Below, in pieces: positions 27,712-35,980 of a stretch of 64,000 nucleotides of DNA. Each line of letters begins with the position of its first letter. The first letter of the stretch is position 1. Position numbers and translations under genes: made by a program. The notes under the pieces are model-generated. The model did not search any database and was not told the DNA's origin. It saw nothing but the letters and a program-made list of their open reading frames with translations. Origin of the DNA: Gramella jeungdoensis (GTDB lineage Bacteria; Bacteroidota; Bacteroidia; Flavobacteriales; Flavobacteriaceae); assembly GCF_023805255.1 (NCBI RefSeq), contig NZ_JAMSCK010000001.1, forward strand, positions 496,001-560,000, written 5' to 3'.

Positions 27712-28296
27712 TTATTCAGGGGTTTCCAGTAATTCATTATCTATTTTGATCCCTGAAACATCAGCGATGGTATTGAGCATATTAACAAGATCGGCCTGGG
27801 CCATCAGTTCCTGAATTTCTAAATGGCTAAATCCCGCTTTTTCCAATTCAGCGAAATCGTCATCAGAGATATCTGAGTGGTATAAGGCAGCTTTAGTCAC
27901 CACCTTTACGGCCATTTTGTAGCTTGTTGGCATGGAGGGTGAATTCATTTGCTCAGTAGCTTTGAAACCATCTTCCTCTGAGATCATAGAACTCATACTA
28001 TCGGCAAAAATACCATGTGCATGAGCACAATACTGGCAGCCTCTTTCTTTGGAAACATTATAGATAATAAGTTGTTTTAACACATTAGGAACTTTTCCCT
28101 CCATCAGAGTGTGTTTCAGTTTACTCCAGTTTCCTTTTAATAAAGTGGCGTTTTCACCCTGGCATTTGAACCAGTTCAAAACAAAGGGGAGTTGTAAGGT
28201 CTTTTTTGTGTCATCGTAGATCTCCTTTACCTCAGGAGATGCTGCTTCATAGGGTATCATTTTATACCTGGACTTTGTCTGGGATGCAGTTTGCAT
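27712..28296 (-). CDS. Carboxymuconolactone decarboxylase/AhpD-like family protein
   Basis: A 194-residue cytoplasmic protein with the AhpD-type redox motif C-Q-Y-C followed by AHAHG (GCQYCAHAHG), preceded by LKQLIIYNVSKER. AhpD-like proteins are alkylhydroperoxidases or thiol oxidoreductases; the two Cys and following His are intact, so redox activity is likely. The C-terminal part (HLEIQELMAQADLVNMLNTIADVSG) fits the peroxidase-related (CMD) branch. It lies 18 nt upstream of the GAF-DHp gene on the same strand, so it could lead that operon. Confidence 0.8.
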   Translation of the reverse strand: MQTASQTKSRYKMIPYEAASPEVKEIYDDTKKTLQLPFVLNWFKCQGENATLLKGNWSKLKHTLMEGKVPNVLKQLIIYNVSKERGCQYCAHAHGIFADSMSSMISEEDGFKATEQMNSPSMPTSYKMAVKVVTKAALYHSDISDDDFAELEKAGFSHLEIQELMAQADLVNMLNTIADVSGIKIDNELLETPE

Positions 28297-28390
28297 GGCA
28301 CTTGGGTTTTGAGTGTATCAGCAGAAATTACATTAATTTTCCTTTTCTTAACAATTTCAACCCGACTTTAACGAAAAGTAAACTTATTCA

Positions 28391-28414
28391 TACATTCTAT
28401 AAACAATGAATGTA
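28391..28414. repeat. Short inverted repeat in the divergent CMD/GH3 intergenic region
   Basis: TACATTC and GAATGTA are exact reverse complements 10 nt apart, about midway between the two divergent start codons. Possible operator; the arms are short and AT-rich, so chance is possible. Confidence 0.3.
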
Positions 28415-28515
28415 GGAGTTTTTTCACACTCTATAGTCGTTAAATATATGGTAATCCCCGTGAGTCTTTAAAGATGTCTTTTTAGTTTTAAGCCTTGAAA
28501 AATGAAACTGAAAAA

Positions 28516-30051
28516 ATGGCGATATTCGGATCTATCATAAAAAGTCTTATTGATCTAAAAGAAAGTCTCACTCCCGAAGGTGAAGCAAATAAGGATCAGG
28601 AAGAAGTACTAAGAGGACTCCTAAAAAAAGGAAAGAATACAGTTTTTGGCAAATACTACAAGTTTGAAGAAATACTAAAATCTGATGATATCAGGAAAAG
28701 CTTCGCCGAGCAGGTCCCGTATTTTGATTATAACAGGATAGATAAAGAATGGTGGCATAAATACCATGAAGGAGAAGAGAATGTTACATGGCCGGGCAAA
28801 CCGCCATATTTTGCATTAAGTTCCGGGACCACAGGAAAAAGTAGTAAAAGGATCCCGGTCACCGATGATATGCTTGAATCGATTAGAAAGGCAGGGATTA
28901 AGCAAGTTAGTGCTTTAAGCAATTTTGATCTGCCACCTGATTTTTTTGAAAAGGAGATCATGATGCTTGGAAGTTCCACCGATCTTCAAAGAGAAGGGGA
29001 TCATAAGGAAGGAGAGATAAGCGGGATTAGCGCCAGTAATATACCTTTCTGGTTTAGAGGGTACTATAAGCCCGGCGAAGAGATATCAAAAATCGATGAA
29101 TGGGATGAACGTGTTCAGAAAATTGCTGAGAATGCTGGTAACTGGGATATAGGTGCCTTAAGCGGTATTCCTTCATGGATGGAACTAATGTTAAAAAAGG
29201 TTATCGAGCATAATAAGCTTGATAACATTCATGAGATCTGGCCTAATCTACAGGTATATGCTTCAGGGGGGGTAGCATTCGAACCTTATGAAAAGAGTTT
29301 CGAGAAGTTATGGGGGAAACCCGTTCAGGTGATCGATACTTATCTGGCTTCAGAAGGTTTTCTGGCGATTCAGAACCGACCCCAAACTCATGCGATGAAA
29401 CTGATCATGGATAACGGAGTCTATTTTGAATTTGTGCCTTTTAAACCTGAATATATAAATCAGGATGGTTCAATAACCAACGATGCACCAGTGATACCTT
29501 TGGCAGAAGTCAATGAGAAAGAAGAATACGTTCTGCTTATTTCCACCGTTAGCGGAGCGTGGAGATATATTATTGGCGATACTATAAAGTTTACAGATAA
29601 AGAAAAATACGAGATAAGGATAACCGGAAGAACGAAGTTCTTTTTGAACGTGGTGGGCTCCCAGCTTTCAGTAAATAAGATGAACGATGCCGTAAAAGAC
29701 CTGGAAGATCGTTTTGATATCAGTATTCCGGAATTTGTGGTGGCTGCGAAAAGAGGAGAGGATGGTGAATATTATCACTTCTGGTACCTTGGTACTGAAG
29801 ATGACAGGAATGCAGAGGAGCTGGCCGAAGCTCTCGACGATTCCCTGATGCAGGCCAATAAGAATTATAAAGTGGCCAGATCAAAAGCGCTTAAAGGTGT
29901 GAAGGTGAATTTGGTAGCTCCGGATATGTTCCACGAATGGAATGCGGTGAATAAGAAAAAAGGAGGCCAGGTAAAAATGGAAAAAGTGATGAATGAGGAA
30001 AAATTTGAGGAGTGGGAGGTGTTCGTTAAGGAGAATTCAGGCAATAATTAA
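28516..30051 (+). CDS. GH3 family acyl-adenylate-forming enzyme
   Basis: A 511-residue protein. The start ATG 28516 (MAIFGSIIKSLIDLK) is preferred over an in-frame TTG 21 nt upstream because family members begin this way. It has the adenylation motifs of the GH3 branch of the ANL superfamily: SSGTTGKSSKRIPVT (phosphate loop), YASGGVAFEPYE, YLASEGFLAIQ, and YIIGDTIKFTDKEKYEIRITGRTKFF. Plant GH3 enzymes join amino acids to plant hormones; the substrates of bacterial members are not known. It converges on, and overlaps by 4 nt, the metalloprotease gene. Confidence 0.88.
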   Translation: MAIFGSIIKSLIDLKESLTPEGEANKDQEEVLRGLLKKGKNTVFGKYYKFEEILKSDDIRKSFAEQVPYFDYNRIDKEWWHKYHEGEENVTWPGKPPYFALSSGTTGKSSKRIPVTDDMLESIRKAGIKQVSALSNFDLPPDFFEKEIMMLGSSTDLQREGDHKEGEISGISASNIPFWFRGYYKPGEEISKIDEWDERVQKIAENAGNWDIGALSGIPSWMELMLKKVIEHNKLDNIHEIWPNLQVYASGGVAFEPYEKSFEKLWGKPVQVIDTYLASEGFLAIQNRPQTHAMKLIMDNGVYFEFVPFKPEYINQDGSITNDAPVIPLAEVNEKEEYVLLISTVSGAWRYIIGDTIKFTDKEKYEIRITGRTKFFLNVVGSQLSVNKMNDAVKDLEDRFDISIPEFVVAAKRGEDGEYYHFWYLGTEDDRNAEELAEALDDSLMQANKNYKVARSKALKGVKVNLVAPDMFHEWNAVNKKKGGQVKMEKVMNEEKFEEWEVFVKENSGNN

Positions 30052-30707
30052 TTCGTTTCCTCATGAAATTCATCAATCATTACCATTATTTCATCAGGAG
30101 AGAGATAGAGGTCTTCGATTCTTGCCTTGTAGGTATCTGAAAGCCTTGTGTGGTTCAGGATAAAATCTTTGGTTGCAATGATTTGTTCGCCAAGGCCATG
30201 GTTTACGGCATAAGTATCGGCGGCCCGCTCAGCTTCCCGGATGTAATTTTTTGAAGTGAGGTATTTAAGTCCAAACCAGATGAGGTTTACTCCCGATCTT
30301 TCCCGGTAATCCATAATATGGCCCAGTTCATGGCCTATCCAGCCCACAAGGACTTCAGAAGGAACCATACTGATATCAAATTTTTCGTCCTCTATGCGAA
30401 ATTCTTCGTTTATAAAAATAAGATAACTCCTATTATTTCTTTTCTTAAACAATCCGCCAATCTTTGGCTGGGCCTGCATAAAAGATCTTTTGATATTCTT
30501 TTTAAACCTGAATTCTATGGGAGTATCCTTTAATTCAGGATAATGTGAGAGGGCCACATATGCTTCACGCCAAATGACATCTGGCACAATTTTGTTATTA
30601 AATTGGAGGCTGTCTTTTTGTTGCATGGATGATTGCTGGGCATAACAAGCGGGGAGCATCAAAAAAAATGAGACTAATAAAAATGCTTTTCTTAAGGTGC
30701 CTGTCAT
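30048..30707 (-). CDS. Secreted HExxH metalloprotease-like protein
   Basis: A 219-residue protein with a signal peptide (MTGTLRKAFLLVSFFLMLPACYAQ). It carries H126-E-L-G-H130 and, 30 residues later, EAERAADTYA with the ExxxD pattern typical of M48-like gluzincins, so the zinc site looks complete. The N-terminal part (KNIKRSFMQAQPKIGGLFKKRNNRSY) fits Bacteroidota 'hypothetical' zinc proteases. No partner gene is evident. Confidence 0.72.
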   Translation of the reverse strand: MTGTLRKAFLLVSFFLMLPACYAQQSSMQQKDSLQFNNKIVPDVIWREAYVALSHYPELKDTPIEFRFKKNIKRSFMQAQPKIGGLFKKRNNRSYLIFINEEFRIEDEKFDISMVPSEVLVGWIGHELGHIMDYRERSGVNLIWFGLKYLTSKNYIREAERAADTYAVNHGLGEQIIATKDFILNHTRLSDTYKARIEDLYLSPDEIMVMIDEFHEETN

Positions 30708-30797
30708 GTGTTTCTGTTGTTTTCTAAATTACAACAAAATTGATGCCTTGAAAAGTCTCAAATTTTAAAATAGACTTAAAATATGATTCGGCTGAAA

Positions 30798-30832
30798 TTA
30801 AAAAAAGCAGGTTGACCAACCTGCTTTTTTTA
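30798..30832. terminator. Intrinsic terminator of the DUF4168 gene (bidirectional in form)
   Basis: AAAAAAGCAGGTT pairs with AACCTGCTTTTTTT around GACC/GGTC. It lies 19 nt after the DUF4168 stop on the minus strand and 91 nt upstream of the metalloprotease start. Confidence 0.88.
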
Positions 30833-30850
30833 ATGTTAATTCTTTTAATT

Positions 30851-31321
30851 CTAGCCTTGCATGATCGCCTGAAGCCTTTGTTGCAATTGAGGATCGGTTC
30901 TCAGTGCCATAGCGAGCTGCTGATATCTTTCCATACTAAGATCGCTTTCCTTTATAAGGTCTTCTATTCTTTGCTGGAATTTTGGCTGCATGCTTTCAAG
31001 TTCGGCAACTACCACTTTATACTTCTTTTCTTCTTTTTCAGTAGTTTCGACTTCCTTTTCAGGATCCATTTTAGCCTGGTGGATTTCGTTGAATCTTTGC
31101 AATTCAAAATCCTCTTCCTGAACAACCTGAATCATCTTCTGCTGAGCTTCCTGGTTCACCATTCTCATTTTCTGGAATACCTGGGCGAATTCGGTAAGTT
31201 CGGCATCGCTCACTTCAATCTTTTTCTGTTGCGGTGGCATTGTTGGAGTTTGTGCAATTACTGAAGCACTTCCCATTATGAACACCAAAAGCAAACTGCT
31301 GAATAACTTCGTCAATTTCAT
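30851..31321 (-). CDS. DUF4168 domain secreted protein
   Basis: A 156-residue protein; the ATG at 31321 gives MKLTKLFSSLLLVFIMGSASVIAQ, a proper signal peptide, while the longer frame start lacks one. The mature part is all-helical: the DUF4168 pattern VSDAELTEFAQVFQKMRMVNQEAQ, a central charged stretch (EKEVETTEKEEKKYK) and RYQQLAMALRTDPQLQQRL at the end. Function unknown; relatives are periplasmic. Confidence 0.82.
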   Translation of the reverse strand: MKLTKLFSSLLLVFIMGSASVIAQTPTMPPQQKKIEVSDAELTEFAQVFQKMRMVNQEAQQKMIQVVQEEDFELQRFNEIHQAKMDPEKEVETTEKEEKKYKVVVAELESMQPKFQQRIEDLIKESDLSMERYQQLAMALRTDPQLQQRLQAIMQG

Positions 31322-31454
31322 ATTTTCTCTTTTCAATTTTGAAGCGCGTAAGCTATACTTATGCGCTCCCAAATCCAAAGCTTTATGAAACAGTGTTGGT
31401 TTATTAAGAAAAAATTAACACAACAGGATGAGGCATGTTAATAGTTCCAGATGC

Positions 31455-32057
31455 TTAAGCCAGGACTCTTATGATCTCACCATTCAATTTTCCGAGGACC
31501 GATTTTTTATACCCGTCTACTACCTTGTTCATAGGGACCGGGGTATGCCCTGGAAAATAATCCTCATATTTATCTTTTGCATCCTCAACGAGATCGGCGG
31601 AAACTGCATTTATACGGATGCCATCTTCAAGCTCCAGCGAAACGGCCTTTACAAAACTATGAATCCCTCCGTTTACCATCGCAGCGCTGGTAGTTTTATC
31701 TACAGGATGATCGGCAAGTATGCCGGTGGTTAGGGTAAAAGAACCACCCTGATTCAAATAATCCCTGCCTATTCTCACCAGGTTTACCTGTCCCATCAGT
31801 TTGCTTTTTATACCTATGTAAAAATCTTCTTCCGCAAGATTCTCAAAATCATCCCATTTGGCTTCCCCAGCTATACAAACTATGGCATCCACTTTTCCTG
31901 ATTTTTCGAACATTTCTTTTATCGAAGAGGAATCAGCGATATCTACCTGAAGATCACCGCTTGTTTTTCCAACTTTTATGATCTCATTCTTTTTTGACAG
32001 TTCTTCAGTAACTTTGCGGCCAATCGTTCCATTGGCCCCAATTATCAAAATTCTCAT
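31455..32057 (-). CDS. Short-chain dehydrogenase/reductase (short form)
   Basis: A 200-residue cytoplasmic enzyme with the nucleotide-binding GxxGxxG motif at the N-terminus (IIGANGTIGRKV), the acidic DVxDxxS-like block (VDIADSSSIKEM), the VCIAG block in place of NNAG, and GIRINAVSADLV near the end. The YxxxK catalytic pair is not obvious (the usual site reads AAMVNGGIHSFVKAV), as in the short 'SDR' group of Rossmann oxidoreductases; activity is thus uncertain. It starts 6 nt after the upstream M20 gene and probably shares its transcript. Confidence 0.82.
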   Translation of the reverse strand: MRILIIGANGTIGRKVTEELSKKNEIIKVGKTSGDLQVDIADSSSIKEMFEKSGKVDAIVCIAGEAKWDDFENLAEEDFYIGIKSKLMGQVNLVRIGRDYLNQGGSFTLTTGILADHPVDKTTSAAMVNGGIHSFVKAVSLELEDGIRINAVSADLVEDAKDKYEDYFPGHTPVPMNKVVDGYKKSVLGKLNGEIIRVLA

Positions 32058-32063
32058 TAAAAT

Positions 32064-33371
32064 TTATTTTTCATTAATTAATCTGTAAATAAGTATTGCC
32101 GTTCGTTTGGTTAGAGCTTCAAAGGTGTTAAGATTTACAGTCTCTTCCGGGGTATGTGCTCCTGAACCCATAGTTCCCAGTCCATCCAGACCATCAACGT
32201 ATTCAGCTATAAAGGATATATCGGCCGCTCCTCTTTTGGCAGGGTCGTAAGCTTCTACCTTACCCTGACCCAGATCAAGGCTTACCTGGTTGAGTTTCTG
32301 AAGTAATTTCATATTCCCATCTGTTGGTCCCATGGCGGGGTAGCTGTCGGTGAAACTAATACTCGCACTGGTTTGCGGTAAATTATTTGCAACGATTTCT
32401 CTCATTTTTGCACGTGCATTTTCTTTTTGTTCTTCTGAAATAAAACGCAGTCCACCCTCAACCATTGCGGTTTGAGAGACCACATTTGTCTTTCCAAAAG
32501 CGGTACCCTTGCTTTTCTTTTCATCATATTCCACGAAGGTGCCGCCAAGGAATACACCCGGATTAAATGTGAGAAACTCTTCGCCTTTAACCTTCATATA
32601 GAATTCATTGAGGATTCGTGACATTTCAAAGATCGCTCCGGCACCAGTATTTTCTGAAAATACTCCCGAGGAATGAGCTCTCTTGCCAGTGGTCTCTAAT
32701 TTCCATCCCGAAGCACCTCTTCTGGCAATGGTTGCATAATTGAAGCCTGTTGAGGTTTCAAATCCCAGGGCTATATCGCTTCGCTTTGCGGCTTCTATAA
32801 GATCCTTCCTACTTACAGAAAGAGGTTTCCCAGTGCTTTCTTCGTCGCCGGTAAAAGCAACGATGATTTGCGAATCTTCAAGCAGGTCATTTTCCTTCAG
32901 GGCTTTTAGTGCATATAAAATGATCACATTTCCACCTTTCATATCATTGCCTCCTGGTGCATGGGCAAGACTGTCATTTATCTTTTTAAAGGTTTGAAAT
33001 GGACTGTCTTCTTCAAAAACAGTATCCAAATGGCCGATCAATAAAAGTTTTTTGCCTTTATCACCTTCGGTTGAAGCGAATAGATGGCCTGCACGGTTCA
33101 TTTCCTCCGGCATTTCTATCCACCGGGTTTCCATCCCGATATTATCAAAAGCCTCCTTAAAAGCCATTCCAGTCTCCTTAACTCCTTCTAAGTTTAAAGT
33201 TCCGCTATTTATATTCACAACTTTCTCAAGGAATTGAATGGCCTCTTGATTATTATTTTCTACCGACTTCACGATCTTGCGTTCAGCTCTTGATAATTTC
33301 TGGGCAAGAAAAAGCTGTGGGGTAAAACAAAAAATAAATAAAAAAGCTACGGCGATTGAGTTTTTTATCAT
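32064..33371 (-). CDS. M20 family metallopeptidase (glutamate carboxypeptidase-like), exported
   Basis: A 435-residue protein with a signal peptide (about residues 1-23, LFLAQ). The M20 zinc-binding set is complete: H in LLIGHLDTVF, D in GGNDMKGG, E-E in FTGDEESTG, and the late H in GSGAHTPEETVN. The dimerisation domain is in the middle, and the order fits the CPG2-like branch that removes C-terminal glutamate from folates and peptides. The paired M20D hydrolase upstream could act on the products. Middle gene of a likely three-gene unit. Confidence 0.88.
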   Translation of the reverse strand: MIKNSIAVAFLFIFCFTPQLFLAQKLSRAERKIVKSVENNNQEAIQFLEKVVNINSGTLNLEGVKETGMAFKEAFDNIGMETRWIEMPEEMNRAGHLFASTEGDKGKKLLLIGHLDTVFEEDSPFQTFKKINDSLAHAPGGNDMKGGNVIILYALKALKENDLLEDSQIIVAFTGDEESTGKPLSVSRKDLIEAAKRSDIALGFETSTGFNYATIARRGASGWKLETTGKRAHSSGVFSENTGAGAIFEMSRILNEFYMKVKGEEFLTFNPGVFLGGTFVEYDEKKSKGTAFGKTNVVSQTAMVEGGLRFISEEQKENARAKMREIVANNLPQTSASISFTDSYPAMGPTDGNMKLLQKLNQVSLDLGQGKVEAYDPAKRGAADISFIAEYVDGLDGLGTMGSGAHTPEETVNLNTFEALTKRTAILIYRLINEK

Positions 33372-33410
33372 GGTAGTTTGGTTAAGGTAAATAAAAATGT
33401 TTTTTTGAAA

Positions 33411-34847
33411 TTACTTTTCCGCATTCGGGATAGGGGGTGGGCCATCTGGAATGATAGATTCATACTCGGCATCTCCTTTTCTCTCTTTATACTCGGCTTT
33501 CACCTTTTCAACTAATTCCGGATTTTGAAATAGGTCTAGCATGGTCATAGACATAGCTTTCCCGGCGTATAACATTCCTTTGTGACCGATACTCATTCCA
33601 CCGCAGGCAACTACAGCCCAGGAATGCCATGGAGTATCCTTGGGTGCCACGGTCACGCTAAGATTGATATTAGGTACATTCCAGCTTACGTCTCCCACAT
33701 CGGTAGAGCCTCCTCCAGGATGTTCTTTTGTTTCTTCCAGAGGTCTTATTTCTGCATCCATCCCTACCATTTCCTTATCTGTTGCTTCCTGGATCTTCTT
33801 TCCAAATTCTGTTTCTTCTTCGGTATATTCAATAGGGCCAAGTAACTCCAGGTTTTTCTGCATGATCTTTCCACCCTCGCGATTCACCAATGTTTCATAA
33901 ATCCCCGAGATAAGGGAAACCTTATAATCTACATTCGCCATGATGGCTGCACCTTCAGCCATTTTTTTAGCATGCTCATAAACAGGCATCAACCCGTCCC
34001 GTTTAGTATCCCGAACACGCATCCATAAAAGGGAGTAATCGGGAACCACATTTACCACCTGTCCGCCGTCCTGTATATGATAATGCATTCTAACTGTTGG
34101 TTTTACATGTTCCCGGTAATAGTTTACTCCGGTGGTATAAAGTTCCAGGGCGTCTGACGCACTTCTACCGTTCCATGGATCGGCTGAAGCGTGTGCCGCC
34201 TGCCCGAAGAATTCAATTTTAAAGTCGACAAGTGCCAATGAACTTTGAACATCTGCTTCAGTTTTGGCTCCAGGATGCCAGCTTATATTCACATCTACAT
34301 CATCCCATAAACCTGCGTCTACCATCCATATTTTTCCAAAATATTTTTCTTCGCTGGGGGTACCAAAGAATTTAACGGTTCCCTGTATCTCCCCTTTTTC
34401 TATCATATCTTTAATAGCGATAGCAGCGGCAAGGCTTCCAACACCAAAAAGGTTATGCCCGCATCCATGTCCTGCGGCACCTTCTTTCAAAGGTTCTTTG
34501 GTTGGTTTTGCCTTCTGAGAAATACCCGGCAACGCATCAAACTCTCCAAGTACGCTAATCACTGGTGAACCACTACCATAGGTAGCGACAAAAGCAGTTG
34601 GAATTTCAGCAGCCCCTCTTTCCACTTTAAAACCTTCTTTTTCGGCAAAATCGGCCAGAAGTTTAGCTGATTCGTTTTCCTCGAAGGCAGTTTCGGCGAG
34701 TGCCCATATCTTATCACTTAAATCAATAAGTTCGCTTTTACGGGATTCTATTGAATTGATAAGCTGTTTCTTTTCTGATGGAATCTGCTCCTGAGCATAT
34801 CCAATTCCGATAAAAAGAAGTAGTAACGGCAGTAAAGTTTTTTTCAT
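33411..34847 (-). CDS. M20D family amidohydrolase (AbgB-like aminobenzoyl-glutamate hydrolase), exported
   Basis: A 478-residue protein with a signal peptide (MKKTLLPLLLLFIGIGYAQ). It has the M20D metal motif GHGCGHN (metal Cys), FFGTPSEEK (Glu pair), the dimerisation block FFGQAAHASADPWNGRSA and the C-terminal WHSWAVVACGG. The closest known type is AbgB, the p-aminobenzoyl-glutamate hydrolase subunit; no AbgA-like partner is present. It is the first gene of the unit with the CPG2-like peptidase (39-nt gap) and the SDR. Confidence 0.88.
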   Translation of the reverse strand: MKKTLLPLLLLFIGIGYAQEQIPSEKKQLINSIESRKSELIDLSDKIWALAETAFEENESAKLLADFAEKEGFKVERGAAEIPTAFVATYGSGSPVISVLGEFDALPGISQKAKPTKEPLKEGAAGHGCGHNLFGVGSLAAAIAIKDMIEKGEIQGTVKFFGTPSEEKYFGKIWMVDAGLWDDVDVNISWHPGAKTEADVQSSLALVDFKIEFFGQAAHASADPWNGRSASDALELYTTGVNYYREHVKPTVRMHYHIQDGGQVVNVVPDYSLLWMRVRDTKRDGLMPVYEHAKKMAEGAAIMANVDYKVSLISGIYETLVNREGGKIMQKNLELLGPIEYTEEETEFGKKIQEATDKEMVGMDAEIRPLEETKEHPGGGSTDVGDVSWNVPNINLSVTVAPKDTPWHSWAVVACGGMSIGHKGMLYAGKAMSMTMLDLFQNPELVEKVKAEYKERKGDAEYESIIPDGPPPIPNAEK

Positions 34848-34934
34848 TAGAGAAATTTTAGTTGGATGGTTTAATTTTCTCTAAAATATGAAAAATTAAC
34901 CTAAAGATTTCTTCCTAAAAGCAATCTGCAAAAA

Positions 34935-35390
34935 CTACCTTTTGGTATTGGTCTCATATAGGTCTATCCACTCCTGAGTAGTCATTTTTGAGGCCAGTTC
35001 ACCAATAAGATCAAAGGGAATCTCATCTGTTTTTTTGAACCGTATGCAGCTTTTACCCATATCAGGCTTTTTGCCAATCTGCTTTTTGTATTGGTTCACA
35101 AACCATTTTTGCAGATCGGGGCTGGCATAGATGCCGGAGTGGTAAACTGCAATATAGTTTTTCTGGGAGGCCAGGTTAATAAAAGGTAACGGCAGTTTCG
35201 GATCACAATGATATCCTTCTGGATAAAGGGAATGTGGGACTATATAACCTATCATACCATAGCTAATGGTTTCTTCAAAACCTGTGGGCAAATTATCCTT
35301 GATCACCGATCTTAATTTAGAAAATGACTCTTTTCTTTCTTCAGGAATTTTATCGATATATTCTTCTGGTGAACTGGCTTCGATCTTCAT
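34935..35390 (-). CDS. DUF1801 domain protein
   Basis: A 151-residue cytoplasmic protein with the family pattern SPEEYIDKIPEERKESFSKLRSVI, FEETISYGMIGYIVP, LPLPFINLASQKNYIAVYHSGIYA and GKSCIRFKKTDEIPFDLIGELA. The family binds no known ligand and has no settled function (structures show an YdhG-like fold). Single gene on the minus strand. Confidence 0.85.
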   Translation of the reverse strand: MKIEASSPEEYIDKIPEERKESFSKLRSVIKDNLPTGFEETISYGMIGYIVPHSLYPEGYHCDPKLPLPFINLASQKNYIAVYHSGIYASPDLQKWFVNQYKKQIGKKPDMGKSCIRFKKTDEIPFDLIGELASKMTTQEWIDLYETNTKR

Positions 35391-35446
35391 TTCTGGATTA
35401 TATAGTGGTCTATACTAATTTAATCCTTTATTAAAAGAAAATTGGA

Positions 35447-35851
35447 TTATATACGAATATATTCGTATTGGTAACAGTCATAACATTCATCGAAGAGGAT
35501 AAGGTTTCCTTCTTGAAATTCAAAAGACTGTTTTTTACCGGTTTCATAGATTATAAGAGGGACCTCTTCGGTACTCCTAATAGATTCACCAAGTGTTATG
35601 TGGTATTTACTTTTTTCTATTTCTTCTCCATTCTTTGTGCTAATAAACTCATTATCCCTGAATTCTATGATAAACCTGTCGTCATTTTCTCCATATTCGA
35701 TGATATTTCCGGCAATCCCCCCTGAGGCTTGTACAAGCTTCCATTTTCCAGAAATATTTTCATCTGAAGTCTTATATTCTGGAGAAGCATTCTCAATTGA
35801 ACAGGAGGAAAAAATGATCAAAAAAACTAAAATGCTAACAATATTTTTCAT
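35447..35851 (-). CDS. Small lipocalin-like lipoprotein
   Basis: A 134-residue protein with a lipoprotein signal (MKNIVSILVFLIIFSSC). The mature part has GKWKLVQASGGIAGNIIEYG and then alternating strands (RFIIEFRDNEFISTKNGEEI, SKYHITLGES), as in the lipocalin-like lipoproteins of this group, and ends with a Cys pair (DECYDCYQYEYIRI). Unlike the protein at 20275-20673 there is no acidic run directly after the Cys, so it may stay on the periplasmic side. Function unknown. Confidence 0.65.
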   Translation of the reverse strand: MKNIVSILVFLIIFSSCSIENASPEYKTSDENISGKWKLVQASGGIAGNIIEYGENDDRFIIEFRDNEFISTKNGEEIEKSKYHITLGESIRSTEEVPLIIYETGKKQSFEFQEGNLILFDECYDCYQYEYIRI

Positions 35852-35980
35852 GTAATTAATTATTTAATTCTGTAAATGAGAGATGCTTTCTAACCCAAAA
35901 GGTTGCTTAAGATTTCGTGATAATCCATGAATTTTTTCCTGATGAAAATTGCTTGTTTCTGAAGATCAGTGCTTTATTAA

